This document shows positions 1 through 8,330 of a stretch of 64,000 bases of DNA, piece by piece. The notes under the pieces were generated by a model. The model saw nothing but the letters and a program-made list of their open reading frames with translations. It did not search any database and was not told the origin of the DNA. Position 1 is the first letter of the stretch; every line of letters starts with the position of its first letter. The position numbers and the translations under genes were made by a program. This stretch comes from Neorhizobium alkalisoli (GTDB taxonomy: Bacteria; Pseudomonadota; Alphaproteobacteria; Rhizobiales; Rhizobiaceae), in assembly GCF_002968635.1 (NCBI RefSeq), contig NZ_PVBN01000006.1:62001-126000 (forward strand), in the 5' to 3' direction.

Positions 1-3
1 AAC

Positions 4-684
4 GTGACGAACTATCGATGGGGGGCGATCTTGGCAGAAATCCGGAACAATGTAGAGCATCAGCGAAAGGTCTATCAGCGCTGGGCTCCGATTTACGATC
101 GTGTCTATCGCGGGCTCCTGCGCGACAGCCATCGGACGGTTGCGAAACTGGCGGCTGAAGCCGGAAGCGATATTCTGGAAGTCGGCGTCGGCACCGGCCT
201 CATGCTTTCTTACTACCCCAAGCAATGCCGGGTGACGGGCGTTGATCTTTCAGAACCCATGATTGCCGAAGCCCGGAAAAAGGTCGCCCGCGATGGGCTG
301 GATCATGTCGTGGCGCTGCATGTGATGGACGCCCACCGGCTTGAATTTGCCGATAGCTCCTTCGACGCCGTCTGCCTGCCCTTCGTCGTCACCCTTATTC
401 CCGATCCCGAGTGGGCGCTGGATGAATGCGCCCGCGTATTGAGGCCAGGCGGTGAGATCATCATCGCCAGCAAGCTTGGCGACGGACGGGGTATTCAGGG
501 CGTAATAGAGGAAGCGGTCGCGCCGCTCGTCCACAAGGTCGGCTGGAGTTCGGCTTTCCGTATCTCACGGATCTCCGAATGGGCTGAGCGTCGAGGCAAT
601 TTCGAGGTTGCCGATATCCGCCGGACCTTTCCGAACGGCTTCTTCAAGGTCATGCGCCTGAAGCACCGACCGGCTTCCGTGTAG
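4..684 (+). CDS. SAM-dependent methyltransferase, Rhodobacter-type PmtA-like
   Basis: Class I methyltransferase of 226 residues. The SAM-binding motif I is ILEVGVGTGL at about residues 58-67, followed by the acidic VTGVDLSEPM segment and a post-I region HVMDAHRLEFADSSFD. The N-terminal AxIYDRVY stretch and the overall layout resemble Rhodobacter-type phosphatidylethanolamine N-methyltransferases, which make phosphatidylcholine by successive methylation of membrane PE. No membrane span is visible, as in that family. The start used is a GTG at the left edge; the frame is still open upstream, so the true start could lie outside the window. Substrate assignment is inference; a related ubiquinone-type or other small-molecule methyltransferase is possible. 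It converges with the repressor gene on the other strand, only 4 bases away. Confidence 0.65.
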   Translation: MTNYRWGAILAEIRNNVEHQRKVYQRWAPIYDRVYRGLLRDSHRTVAKLAAEAGSDILEVGVGTGLMLSYYPKQCRVTGVDLSEPMIAEARKKVARDGLDHVVALHVMDAHRLEFADSSFDAVCLPFVVTLIPDPEWALDECARVLRPGGEIIIASKLGDGRGIQGVIEEAVAPLVHKVGWSSAFRISRISEWAERRGNFEVADIRRTFPNGFFKVMRLKHRPASV

Positions 685-688
685 ATAT

Positions 689-1540
689 CTATCTGGCCTT
701 CAAGACCGAAACGGCGGTCTCGCTGTTGTGGACATAGTCGTTGGCGTCGGGCTGGCGCTGTATGAGGAGAATGAAAAGAAGGTCCGTCAGCATGAGCTGC
801 GCATCGCGCGCCGTGATGGACGACGAACGCACCCTCTCCTCGTCGGCGACGGTATAAAGCCGGATATTGGCGACCTGCGTGAGCGGTACGCCGTTAAGGC
901 CGGTGACAGCAACGACGGTGGCACCTCGCTCTCGCGCGAGTTCCGCAATCCTCAGCGTCTCGATGCTCGCGCCGGAATAGGAAAATGCGAACAGGACATC
1001 AGCCGCATTCAGGGTGGAGGCGTTGGCCATCTGGACATGGCTGTCGCTGTCATGCAGCACATTGCGGCCGAGCTTCATCAGCTTGTAGGAGAAGTCCCGG
1101 GCAACCAGCGACGATGCTCCAACGCCAGCCATGTGAATACGGCGCGCGTCGTTCAAAGCCGTCAACGCCCTCTCGATTTCCTGTTCGCCGTTGACCGCAA
1201 GCGTCTGCTGCATCGCAAGCATCTTGCTGCTGATCAGCTTCTGCAGGATCGTGAGATAGCCGTCTCCCACTTCGATCGAGCCGTGAATCATGCCTGGAGG
1301 AGCATGCCATTCCTGGGCCTTCGCCTTGCTGACGGCGAGCTTCAGCTCCTGGTAGCCCGCAAAACCCAGCTTCTGGCTGAATTTGACGACGCTCGATTGA
1401 CTGCGGCCCGTTTCCGCCGCGAGCGCCGCCGATGACAGTTTCAGCATCTGGTCCGGGTGGTCCAGGATGAACCGACCGATCTGGCGATCCGCTGGAGCCA
1501 TATCCTCAAGCTGTGCGTTGATCTTCCGTAGGACTGACAT
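689..1540 (-). CDS. MurR/RpiR family transcriptional regulator
   Basis: A 283-residue regulator with an N-terminal RpiR-type helix-turn-helix (about residues 1-77, including AAETGRSQSSVVKFSQKLG) and a C-terminal SIS sugar-phosphate-binding domain (about 125-250, including MAGVGASSLVARDF and FAFSYSGAS). This family senses phosphosugars; in E. coli MurR represses murQP and is relieved by MurNAc-6-phosphate. It is divergent from a MurA paralogue, a sugar kinase, MurQ and AnmK, so MurNAc-6-phosphate is the likely ligand. The intergenic region and the promoter before murQ hold the same 15-base palindrome, probably its operator. The ligand and the repressor role are inferred from family and context. 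Confidence 0.9.
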   Translation of the reverse strand: MSVLRKINAQLEDMAPADRQIGRFILDHPDQMLKLSSAALAAETGRSQSSVVKFSQKLGFAGYQELKLAVSKAKAQEWHAPPGMIHGSIEVGDGYLTILQKLISSKMLAMQQTLAVNGEQEIERALTALNDARRIHMAGVGASSLVARDFSYKLMKLGRNVLHDSDSHVQMANASTLNAADVLFAFSYSGASIETLRIAELARERGATVVAVTGLNGVPLTQVANIRLYTVADEERVRSSSITARDAQLMLTDLLFILLIQRQPDANDYVHNSETAVSVLKAR

Positions 1541-1594
1541 TGGCCTTTCCGTCGCGCCTCTCGTGTCGACATATCACACTAGCAGCAAAAAGTC

Positions 1595-1609
1595 GGAATA
1601 AAAAATTCC
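1595..1609. promoter_or_regulatory. Candidate MurR/RpiR operator, copy 1
   Basis: GGAATAAAAAATTCC, an inverted repeat with arms GGAAT and ATTCC and a 5-base spacer. It lies between the divergent regulator and the MurA paralogue, 6 bases upstream of a TTGACA hexamer at 1616-1621; a weak TACTTT at 1638-1643 would be the -10. The same arms and spacing recur at 3864-3878 before murQ. Confidence 0.6.
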
Positions 1610-1687
1610 AAAAGATTGACACCGCAGATAGTGCGTTTACTTTCGTTGTCTAAGCAGAATCCCTGCACTCCTTCGGCAGGCTCCATC

Positions 1688-2944
1688 ATGGACAGATTGC
1701 GAATTATCGGCGGTCATAAGCTTCAAGGCGCCGTCACCATTGCCGGCGCCAAGAATGCCGCGCTTCCCCAGATCGCAGCAGCCCTCCTGAGCCCCCACCC
1801 GGTCGAGCTCACCAACCTGCCGCAGGTCAGCGACGTCGAGAATATGCTTGGCGTCATCGGCCTGCATGGCGCCCAGGTGACGCGATCGGCACATTCCACG
1901 ATTATCGATGCCGGCTCCATCGTCTCGACGGAAACATCCTACGATACCGTGCGCAGGATGCGGGCTACCGTTCTCGTGCTGGCGCCGCTCCTTGCCCGCT
2001 TCGGCCATGCGCGCGTGTCACTGCCCGGTGGCTGCGCCATCGGCGCCCGTCCCGTCGACATGCATATCAAGGTTCTGGCTGCACTCGGCGCGGAAATCCG
2101 CATCGAAAGCGGGCTCATTGTCGCCTCTGCCCCCAATGGTCTCAAAGGTGGACGCGTCGTTTTGCCCTCACCTTCGGTCGGCGCGACCGAGACGGCGATG
2201 ATGACGGCAACTTCGGCAAAGGGTGAGACGGAAATCCTCAATGCCGCTCGCGAGCCGGAGGTCGCCGATCTTGCCGCCTGTCTCGGTGCGATGGGAGCCC
2301 GCATCGAGGGAGCCGGCACCCACCGTGTGCTCATCGAAGGACCGACGAATTGGCGGCCGGCCAAACACCACGGCATCCCCGACCGCATCGAGGCCGGAAC
2401 CTATGCCGTTGCAGCGGCCATTACAGGCGGCTCGCTGGAATTGATCAATGCCCGGCTGGAAAACGTGGCTTCGGTCGTTCAGGTGCTGGAGGCCATGGGC
2501 GCCAGCGTCTGGCCGAGCGACCGTGGCCTTGTCGTGTCGCGCGACGGACCGCTCAGAGCCGCCGACATCACCACGGAACCCTATCCCGGCTTCCCGACTG
2601 ACCTTCAGGCGCAGTTCATGGCGCTCGCCGCCTGCGCGGACGGCGCGTCCCTGATCCGCGAGACGGTGTTTGAGAGCCGGTTCATGCACGTTCCGGAATT
2701 GATGCGGCTCGGAGCTAACATTTCCCTTCAGGGCACTACCGCGCTGGTGCGGGGCGGCACGTCCCTCAAGGGCGCCCAGGTCATGGCGACCGACCTTCGC
2801 GCATCGGTTTCACTCGTATTGGCAGGACTTGTGTCGACCGGCGAAACCGTCGTCAACCGGGTCTACCATCTCGACCGCGGTTATGAGCAGCTCGACCGGA
2901 AACTGCGCCTCTGCGGCGCCGATATCGAACGGCTCAGCGAATGA
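1688..2944 (+). CDS. murA: UDP-GlcNAc enolpyruvyltransferase paralogue (MurA family)
   Basis: A 418-residue EPT-family protein. MurA transfers enolpyruvate from PEP to UDP-GlcNAc, the first committed step of peptidoglycan synthesis, in the cytoplasm. All key residues appear intact: the Lys22-Asn23 pair in GAKNAALP, the fosfomycin-target cysteine at residue 116 in PGGCAIGARPVD, and the aspartate of FPTDLQAQF. The ATG at 1688 gives the canonical MDRLRIIGG start; the frame is open further upstream, but that part looks like leader sequence. The gene overlaps the next one by ATGA and sits in a MurNAc recycling locus, so it is probably a second copy beside a housekeeping murA elsewhere. Whether it acts on UDP-GlcNAc or on another amino sugar cannot be told from sequence. 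Confidence 0.85.
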   Translation: MDRLRIIGGHKLQGAVTIAGAKNAALPQIAAALLSPHPVELTNLPQVSDVENMLGVIGLHGAQVTRSAHSTIIDAGSIVSTETSYDTVRRMRATVLVLAPLLARFGHARVSLPGGCAIGARPVDMHIKVLAALGAEIRIESGLIVASAPNGLKGGRVVLPSPSVGATETAMMTATSAKGETEILNAAREPEVADLAACLGAMGARIEGAGTHRVLIEGPTNWRPAKHHGIPDRIEAGTYAVAAAITGGSLELINARLENVASVVQVLEAMGASVWPSDRGLVVSRDGPLRAADITTEPYPGFPTDLQAQFMALAACADGASLIRETVFESRFMHVPELMRLGANISLQGTTALVRGGTSLKGAQVMATDLRASVSLVLAGLVSTGETVVNRVYHLDRGYEQLDRKLRLCGADIERLSE

Positions 2945-3825
2945 CGGCATCGGGCGAACACTATTTCCTGGGCGTCGACGGGGGCGGCACGGGTTGCCGT
3001 GCACGCGTCGAGGACGGTTCAGGCGCCGTGCTGGGACAAGGCCTCTCCGGTCCTGCCACCACCCGCCTCGGCATCGAAGAGGCTTGGGCCTCCATATCGC
3101 GCGCCTTCAACGCTGCATTGGACGAAGCCGGATTTGGTCCAGATGAGGTCGCCCAAACCCATGTCGGCATCGGCCTTGCCGGAATAGGTCGCAAGGGCGC
3201 GCTGGAGGCCCTGACGGCAATCCCGCATCCGTTTGCAAGCGTTGAATTTACCAGCGACGGCATGGGCGCCTGCCTCGGCGCGCATTCCGGCCGCGACGGC
3301 GCGATCGTGATCGCCGGCACCGGCTCGATCGGGCTGGGTGTCGTGGAGGGAAGGAACCTTCGCGTCGGCGGTTACGGCTTTCCCATCTCCGATGAGGGCA
3401 GCGGTGCCGACCTCGGCCTGAAAGCCATCCAGCTCGCATTGCGCTCCCACGACGGTCGGCTTGAGAAAACTGCCCTGCTCGGCGAAGTCATGCAGCGCTT
3501 CAAAGGCGACCCGATGGAGGCCGTCGCCTGGATGGATCGGGCAACCGCCACCGACTATGCGGCACTGGCGCCAATGGTGATGCGCCATGCGGATCAGGGC
3601 GATTCAGCCGGTCGCCGGATAGTCCAGTCTGCAGCAGAGCAGATCGACACGCTGGTCCGCACCCTGTTCGAACTTGGTGCGCCGCGCGTCACGCTGCTTG
3701 GCGGCCTCTCGAGCCCACTTGAGGCGTGGTTGGCCCCGGACGTCCGTCGGCGGCTGAAGCCGGCGGATGGCGATGCCGTATCGGGCGCAATCATCCTCTC
3801 GCGAAAAGCTGCTGTTAGCCGCTGA
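2941..3825 (+). CDS. BadF/BadG-type amino-sugar kinase, putative MurNAc/GlcNAc kinase
   Basis: A 294-residue ASKHA-fold kinase of the BadF/BadG/BcrA/BcrD group, to which GlcNAc kinases and clostridial MurK belong. The phosphate-1 motif is FLGVDGGGTGCRARV near the N-terminus, phosphate-2 is VIAGTGSIGLG, and the sugar-side motif SDEGSGADLG follows. It is translationally coupled to the MurA paralogue (ATGA at 2941-2944) and precedes murQ. The inferred role is phosphorylation of MurNAc, giving MurNAc-6-phosphate for MurQ, or of GlcNAc. Benzoyl-CoA reductase activation, the other known role of the fold, is unlikely here because the partner subunits are absent. Confidence 0.75.
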   Translation: MTASGEHYFLGVDGGGTGCRARVEDGSGAVLGQGLSGPATTRLGIEEAWASISRAFNAALDEAGFGPDEVAQTHVGIGLAGIGRKGALEALTAIPHPFASVEFTSDGMGACLGAHSGRDGAIVIAGTGSIGLGVVEGRNLRVGGYGFPISDEGSGADLGLKAIQLALRSHDGRLEKTALLGEVMQRFKGDPMEAVAWMDRATATDYAALAPMVMRHADQGDSAGRRIVQSAAEQIDTLVRTLFELGAPRVTLLGGLSSPLEAWLAPDVRRRLKPADGDAVSGAIILSRKAAVSR

Positions 3826-3863
3826 GCCGCTACTGCCGAGCCACGCGAACATCGTAGAAGTTA

Positions 3864-3878
3864 GGAATATAATATTCC
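3864..3878. promoter_or_regulatory. Candidate MurR/RpiR operator, copy 2
   Basis: GGAATATAATATTCC, a perfect 7-base inverted repeat around one central A. It lies 8 bases upstream of a TTGACA hexamer (3887-3892) in the 149-base gap before murQ. The GGAAT-N5-ATTCC frame is shared with 1595-1609, as is the position just upstream of the -35 box, so both transcripts are probably under the same repressor. Confidence 0.6.
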
Positions 3879-3974
3879 TTTTCTGATTGACAGACGGAAT
3901 GAACGATCCTACTCCTTTACCAAGGTTAACGGCGGACGGAAAAGGGCGCTCCGCCCGAGGTCGAAGGCAGGAAC

Positions 3975-4898
3975 ATGACGGAAGCGCAGCTGATATCCGA
4001 GCTGGAAGGACTGGTCTCGGAAGACCGCAATCCCCGCTCCATGGAGATCGATCTGTTCCCGACTGCGGAGGTCCTCCGATCGATCAACGAGGAGGACAAG
4101 GGCGTCCCCGCGGCTGTCGAAGAAGTCATCCCGCAGATCGCGGAGGCGGTCGACGAGATCGTCAGAGCTTTTCAGAAAGGCGCGCGGCTGGTCTACATCG
4201 GGGCCGGTACCAGCGGCCGACTGGGTGTCCTTGACGCGTCGGAATGTCCGCCGACCTTCAGCGTGCCGGAAGGCATGGTCGTGGGATTGATTGCCGGCGG
4301 AACCGAGGCCCTGATGCATGCGATCGAAGGCGCCGAGGACGATCCGGATCAGGGTCGCCAGGCTCTCCTGGATATCGGGCTGACGGCGGATGACGTGGTC
4401 GTCGGCATCGCCGTCAGCGGCCGCACGCCCTATGTCATCGGCGCGCTCACCTATGCGAAGACACTCGGGGCCAAGACCGTCGCCCTCTCCTGCAACCCGA
4501 ATTCGGTGATTGCAGCCATTGCCGATATCGCCATTTCACCGGTTGTCGGTCCCGAAATCCTGACCGGTTCGACGCGGTTGAAATCAGGCACGGCGCAAAA
4601 ACTGGTCCTCAACATGCTGACCACCGCCAGCATGATCCGCATCGGCAAGACCTACCAGAACCTGATGGTCGATCTCCACGCCAGCAACCAGAAGCTCGTG
4701 GCGCGCGCCGCCCGCATCGTCATGCAGGCGACCGGCTGTTCGCCCGACGAGGCAAGAGAGGTGCTCGATCTGACGCAGAACGACGTCAAGCTCGCGATCC
4801 TCATCCAGCTTACGGGAATGGAAGTCGGCAACGCGCGTGCGGCGCTTGAGGGTGCCGGAGGCTTCCTTCGCAAGGCTATAGGTGGAAAGACAGCGTAA
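3975..4898 (+). CDS. murQ: N-acetylmuramic acid 6-phosphate etherase MurQ
   Basis: A 307-residue lyase that splits the D-lactyl ether of MurNAc-6-phosphate to give GlcNAc-6-phosphate and D-lactate in the cytoplasm. The single SIS domain carries the family signature [18 protein letters not shown] (about residues 74-91) with the conserved Glu90, and the N-terminal [13 protein letters not shown] block is typical. Length matches the family (about 300). It has its own promoter region with the GGAAT-N5-ATTCC palindrome. It would receive MurNAc-6-phosphate both from AnmK and from the upstream BadF-type kinase. Its product needs NagA and NagB, which are not in the window. Confidence 0.96.
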   Translation: MTEAQLISELEGLVSEDRNPRSMEIDLFPTAEVLRSINEEDKGVPAAVEEVIPQIAEAVDEIVRAFQKGARLVYIGAGTSGRLGVLDASECPPTFSVPEGMVVGLIAGGTEALMHAIEGAEDDPDQGRQALLDIGLTADDVVVGIAVSGRTPYVIGALTYAKTLGAKTVALSCNPNSVIAAIADIAISPVVGPEILTGSTRLKSGTAQKLVLNMLTTASMIRIGKTYQNLMVDLHASNQKLVARAARIVMQATGCSPDEAREVLDLTQNDVKLAILIQLTGMEVGNARAALEGAGGFLRKAIGGKTA

Positions 4899-4972
4899 AG
4901 CTGCGGAAGAACGGCTTTGCCGCTTGCTGCGGTCCGGCCGGAAGGGCAAACCAATCTCAGAGGGAGAATGAA

Positions 4973-6496
4973 ATGGGAAGGCATTTTTCTACACGGCTGA
5001 TATCCGGTTTCGCATTCGCTGCGACGCTCGGCGTCTCGTTCGTCACGTCGCCGGCGTCGGCGGCGACGCTCCGCATGGCATGGTCGCAGGACGCGACCGG
5101 CCTCGATCCTCATAAACAGACCGCGTTCTCGTCGATCCGGCTGCTCGAGCTGATTTACGAACCGCTGGTGCGCCTGGACAAGGACCTGAAGATCGTTCCG
5201 GCGATCGCATCGTCGTGGGAATTCTCCGACGGCGGCAAGCAGCTGACATTCAAGCTTAATCCGAACGCAAAGTTCCAGGACGGCAAGCCTGTCACGCCGG
5301 CGGACGTGAAGGCCTCCTTCGAGCGGGTCCTGGATGAAAAGACCGCGGCGGCAGCGCGCGCCAATTTCCGGTCCATCGCGTCGATCGAAACACCGGATCC
5401 GACGACCGTCGTCTTCAAGTTGTCGCAGCCGGACGTGCCTCTTCTGACGGCGATGGCAAGCATCAACGCCGCGATCGTTCCGGCAAGCGAGATCACCGCT
5501 GGATCGGTCGGCACGAAGGCGCTCGGTTCCGGGCCATTCAAACTGGAAAAATGGGATCCCAACTCGAAGGAAGTGTTGACTGCCAACAAGGACTGGGCGG
5601 GCGGCAAGGTCGGCGTCGACGGGATCGACATCAGTGTGCTTCCCGACGAAACGGCGATCCTCGCATCGCTGCGGACAAAGCAGATCGACTTCGCGCTCCT
5701 GAACGATCCGCTTGTGGCCACGCTCGTCCCCAAGGAAACGAACCTGACGCTCAACCGCACGCCGGTGCTTGCCTACCACGTTCTCCAACTGAATGCTTCA
5801 CGCAAGCCGATGAACGAACTCGGTGTTCGTCAGGCGATCTCCTGCGCCATCGATCGCCAGGATGTCCTCGACACGGCTTCCGTGGGTGAAGGCAAGGTGA
5901 CCGGTCCGCTGACGGCGCCCGGCTATACGACGGACGCAAGCCAGCTCTTCTGCTACAAGCGCGATGTGGAGAAGGCCAAGAAGCTGATGGCCGATGCCGG
6001 CTATGCCGATGGCTTTTCCGCAACCGTGATCGCCGCCAATGGCGAACCGGCGACGGCCGCCTCCGAAGCGCAGGTCATCCAGTCGCAGCTTGCGGAAATC
6101 GGCGTCAAGCTCGACATCAAGATGATGGAGCTGAATGTCTATGTCGATGCGTGGCTGAAGGGCGACTTCGACATGGCCGTCGCGCTGAACGGCGGACGGG
6201 CCGACCCCTATTCGATGTACAACAGGTACTGGACGAAGGCAGGCAATCTGCAGAAGGTCGCGAACTACATCGACGACACTCTCGACAGCCAGATGCAGAA
6301 GGGACGCGAGGAGACCGATCCCGCCAAACGCAAGGCGATCTTTGCCGACTTCGAGAAGCATTTGGTCGAGATGTCGCCCTGGGTCTGGCTCTACACGTCC
6401 TACAGCTACACGGCTCAGCAGAAGAACGTTCAGGGCTTCGTCCCGACGCCGGAAGGCTCCTTGTTCGGACTGAGCAAGGTCACGGTTCAGCAATGA
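4973..6496 (+). CDS. ABC transporter substrate-binding protein, family 5 (peptide type)
   Basis: A 507-residue periplasmic binding protein of the Opp/Dpp (SBP_bac_5) family. A signal peptide ends near SPASA-ATLRMAWSQ, followed by the family pattern TGLDPHKQT and EPLVRLDKDLKIVPAIASSWEF. It starts 74 bases after murQ behind an AGAGGGAG ribosome-binding site and is followed by two permeases and a double ATPase. Binding of muropeptides or cell-wall peptides is inferred from its place between murQ and anmK; the fold alone would also fit other di- or oligopeptides, or glycosides. Confidence 0.88.
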   Translation: MGRHFSTRLISGFAFAATLGVSFVTSPASAATLRMAWSQDATGLDPHKQTAFSSIRLLELIYEPLVRLDKDLKIVPAIASSWEFSDGGKQLTFKLNPNAKFQDGKPVTPADVKASFERVLDEKTAAAARANFRSIASIETPDPTTVVFKLSQPDVPLLTAMASINAAIVPASEITAGSVGTKALGSGPFKLEKWDPNSKEVLTANKDWAGGKVGVDGIDISVLPDETAILASLRTKQIDFALLNDPLVATLVPKETNLTLNRTPVLAYHVLQLNASRKPMNELGVRQAISCAIDRQDVLDTASVGEGKVTGPLTAPGYTTDASQLFCYKRDVEKAKKLMADAGYADGFSATVIAANGEPATAASEAQVIQSQLAEIGVKLDIKMMELNVYVDAWLKGDFDMAVALNGGRADPYSMYNRYWTKAGNLQKVANYIDDTLDSQMQKGREETDPAKRKAIFADFEKHLVEMSPWVWLYTSYSYTAQQKNVQGFVPTPEGSLFGLSKVTVQQ

Positions 6497-6534
6497 CGTC
6501 GACCTGAAGGAAAAGACAAAAGGCTGGCTGACCT

Positions 6535-7497
6535 ATGAGTTACCTGACGCGACGGCTATCGACCTTCCCGCTCGTTATGCTCGGGGTCTCCATCCTCGTC
6601 TTCGTGGCGATCCGCATGGTGCCGGGTGATGCGATCACCGCAATGCTCGGCACCGAAGCAGGCCTTCTGACGCCGGCACAGAGAGAGGCTCTGGCAAACT
6701 ATTTCGGCATCGACCAGCCGATTGCCGTGCAGTATTGGCACTGGCTGCTCGGCGTCTTCCGCGGCGATCTCGGCATCTCCGTCACCTACGGAAAGCCGGT
6801 ACTCGGCGTGATCCTGGAACGATTTCCACTCACTCTGCAACTCGCTCTCATGTCGATGTGCGTCGCGCTTCTCGTCGGCTTGCCGGCGGGAGTTTTCGCT
6901 GCCACGCGTAACGAAAAGATGTCCGATCTCGCTGTGCGCATCTTTGCGATGATCGGCCAGTCTACGCCCAACTTCGTCGTCGGACTGCTGATCATCTACG
7001 CCTTGTCGGCCGGCTTCGGCATCCTGCCGACCATGGGCGAATTCACGCCGCTGCTCGTCGATCCCTTGCGCAATCTCGGACAGATGATCCTGCCCGCTGT
7101 AACGCTCGGCTTTGCCTTTGCCGCGTCCGTGACCCGTATCTCTCGCTCCGCCATGCTTGACGTCCTGAGTGACGACTATGTCCGAACCGCCCGCAGCAAG
7201 GGCGTGCCGAAGCGCAGCGTCATCTGGCGCCATGCGCTGCCGAACGCCTTGATCCCGGTCGTCACGCTGAGCGGCGTGGAATTCGGTTATCTGCTCGGCG
7301 GCGCCGTGCTGGTCGAGCAGATCTACGCCCTGCCCGGCCTCGGCCGGCTGGTGCTCGATGCGATCCTGCAACGTGACTATGCGCTGGTGCAGGGCTGCGT
7401 GCTCTTCATTGCCTTCAATTTCATGGTGGTCAATCTGATCGTCGATCTCGTCTATGTCGCACTCGACCCGCGCATCCGTCTTGGAGAAGGCGGCTGA
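6535..7497 (+). CDS. ABC transporter permease, DppB/OppB type
   Basis: A 320-residue inner-membrane permease with about six spans. The N-terminal MSYLTRRLSTFPLVMLGVSI block and the loop ARSKGVPKRSVIWRHALPNALIP (the EAA coupling motif that contacts the ATPase) are characteristic of DppB/OppB. It lies 38 bases after the binding-protein gene and overlaps the second permease by ATGA (tga 7495-7497, atg 7497-7499). It forms half of the channel of the putative muropeptide importer. Confidence 0.92.
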   Translation: MSYLTRRLSTFPLVMLGVSILVFVAIRMVPGDAITAMLGTEAGLLTPAQREALANYFGIDQPIAVQYWHWLLGVFRGDLGISVTYGKPVLGVILERFPLTLQLALMSMCVALLVGLPAGVFAATRNEKMSDLAVRIFAMIGQSTPNFVVGLLIIYALSAGFGILPTMGEFTPLLVDPLRNLGQMILPAVTLGFAFAASVTRISRSAMLDVLSDDYVRTARSKGVPKRSVIWRHALPNALIPVVTLSGVEFGYLLGGAVLVEQIYALPGLGRLVLDAILQRDYALVQGCVLFIAFNFMVVNLIVDLVYVALDPRIRLGEGG

Positions 7498-8330
7498 TGC
7501 TGCGGGCCATCTTTTCCCATCCGAGCGGCAGGATCGGCGGCACGATCGTCGTGATCTATGTCGTCGTCGCATTGCTCGGCATGTTTGACGTCACGCCGCA
7601 CAATCCGCTGCAGCAATACCGCATCGACCGTCTGCATGCCCCGAATGCGAGTTACTGGATGGGCACCGATCTCTTCGGCCGCGACGTCGCTAGTCGCTTG
7701 ATGAAGGGTGTCGGCCAATCCTTCTTCGTCGGCTTCTGCTCTGTGACGCTCGCAACGCTCGCCGGCACCGTGCTTGGTCTGACAGCCGCCTGGTTCGGCA
7801 AGGCCTGGGATGGCCTCGTCATGCGCATCATGGATGTATTGCTCGCCTTCCCCGCGATCCTGCTTGCGCTGCTGATCATCGCGATCGCCGGTCCGGGCAC
7901 CTGGACAAGCATTGCAGCAATCGCGATCGTCTATACGCCGATCTTCACCCGCGTCGTGCGCGGCCCGGCGCTCTCCATCAAGGCACGAGAATTCGTGGAC
8001 GCCGCTCGCACCTTCGGCAGCAGCAGGCGCTATATCCTGACCCGGCATCTTCTCCTGAACCTCGTCGCGCCGCTGACGGTGCAGGTCACCCTGGCGCTCG
8101 CGTGGTCGCTGCTGACGGAAGCCGGTCTGTCTTTCCTCGGCCTCGGAACCCAGCCGCCGGCCTCTTCGCTGGGCCTCATGCTTGCCGATAGCCGCAACCT
8201 GATGGAAACGGCCCCCTGGTTGCTGATCTTCCCGGCACTGGCGATCATGATCAGCATCCTCGGCTTCAACCTTCTCGGCGATGCGTTGCGCGACATTTTC
8301 GATCCCAGGACACGCAGGTCCGCCGCATGA
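7497..8330 (+). CDS. ABC transporter permease, DppC/OppC type
   Basis: A 277-residue inner-membrane permease. It shows the DppC pattern: an N-terminal span, the segment YWMGTDLFGRDVASRLMKG, and the coupling loop ARTFGSSRRYILTRHLL. Both ends are translationally coupled, to the DppB-type gene by one base and to the ATPase gene by ATGA at 8327-8330. It pairs with the preceding permease; the transport substrate is inferred from the locus only. Confidence 0.92.
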   Translation: MLRAIFSHPSGRIGGTIVVIYVVVALLGMFDVTPHNPLQQYRIDRLHAPNASYWMGTDLFGRDVASRLMKGVGQSFFVGFCSVTLATLAGTVLGLTAAWFGKAWDGLVMRIMDVLLAFPAILLALLIIAIAGPGTWTSIAAIAIVYTPIFTRVVRGPALSIKAREFVDAARTFGSSRRYILTRHLLLNLVAPLTVQVTLALAWSLLTEAGLSFLGLGTQPPASSLGLMLADSRNLMETAPWLLIFPALAIMISILGFNLLGDALRDIFDPRTRRSAA

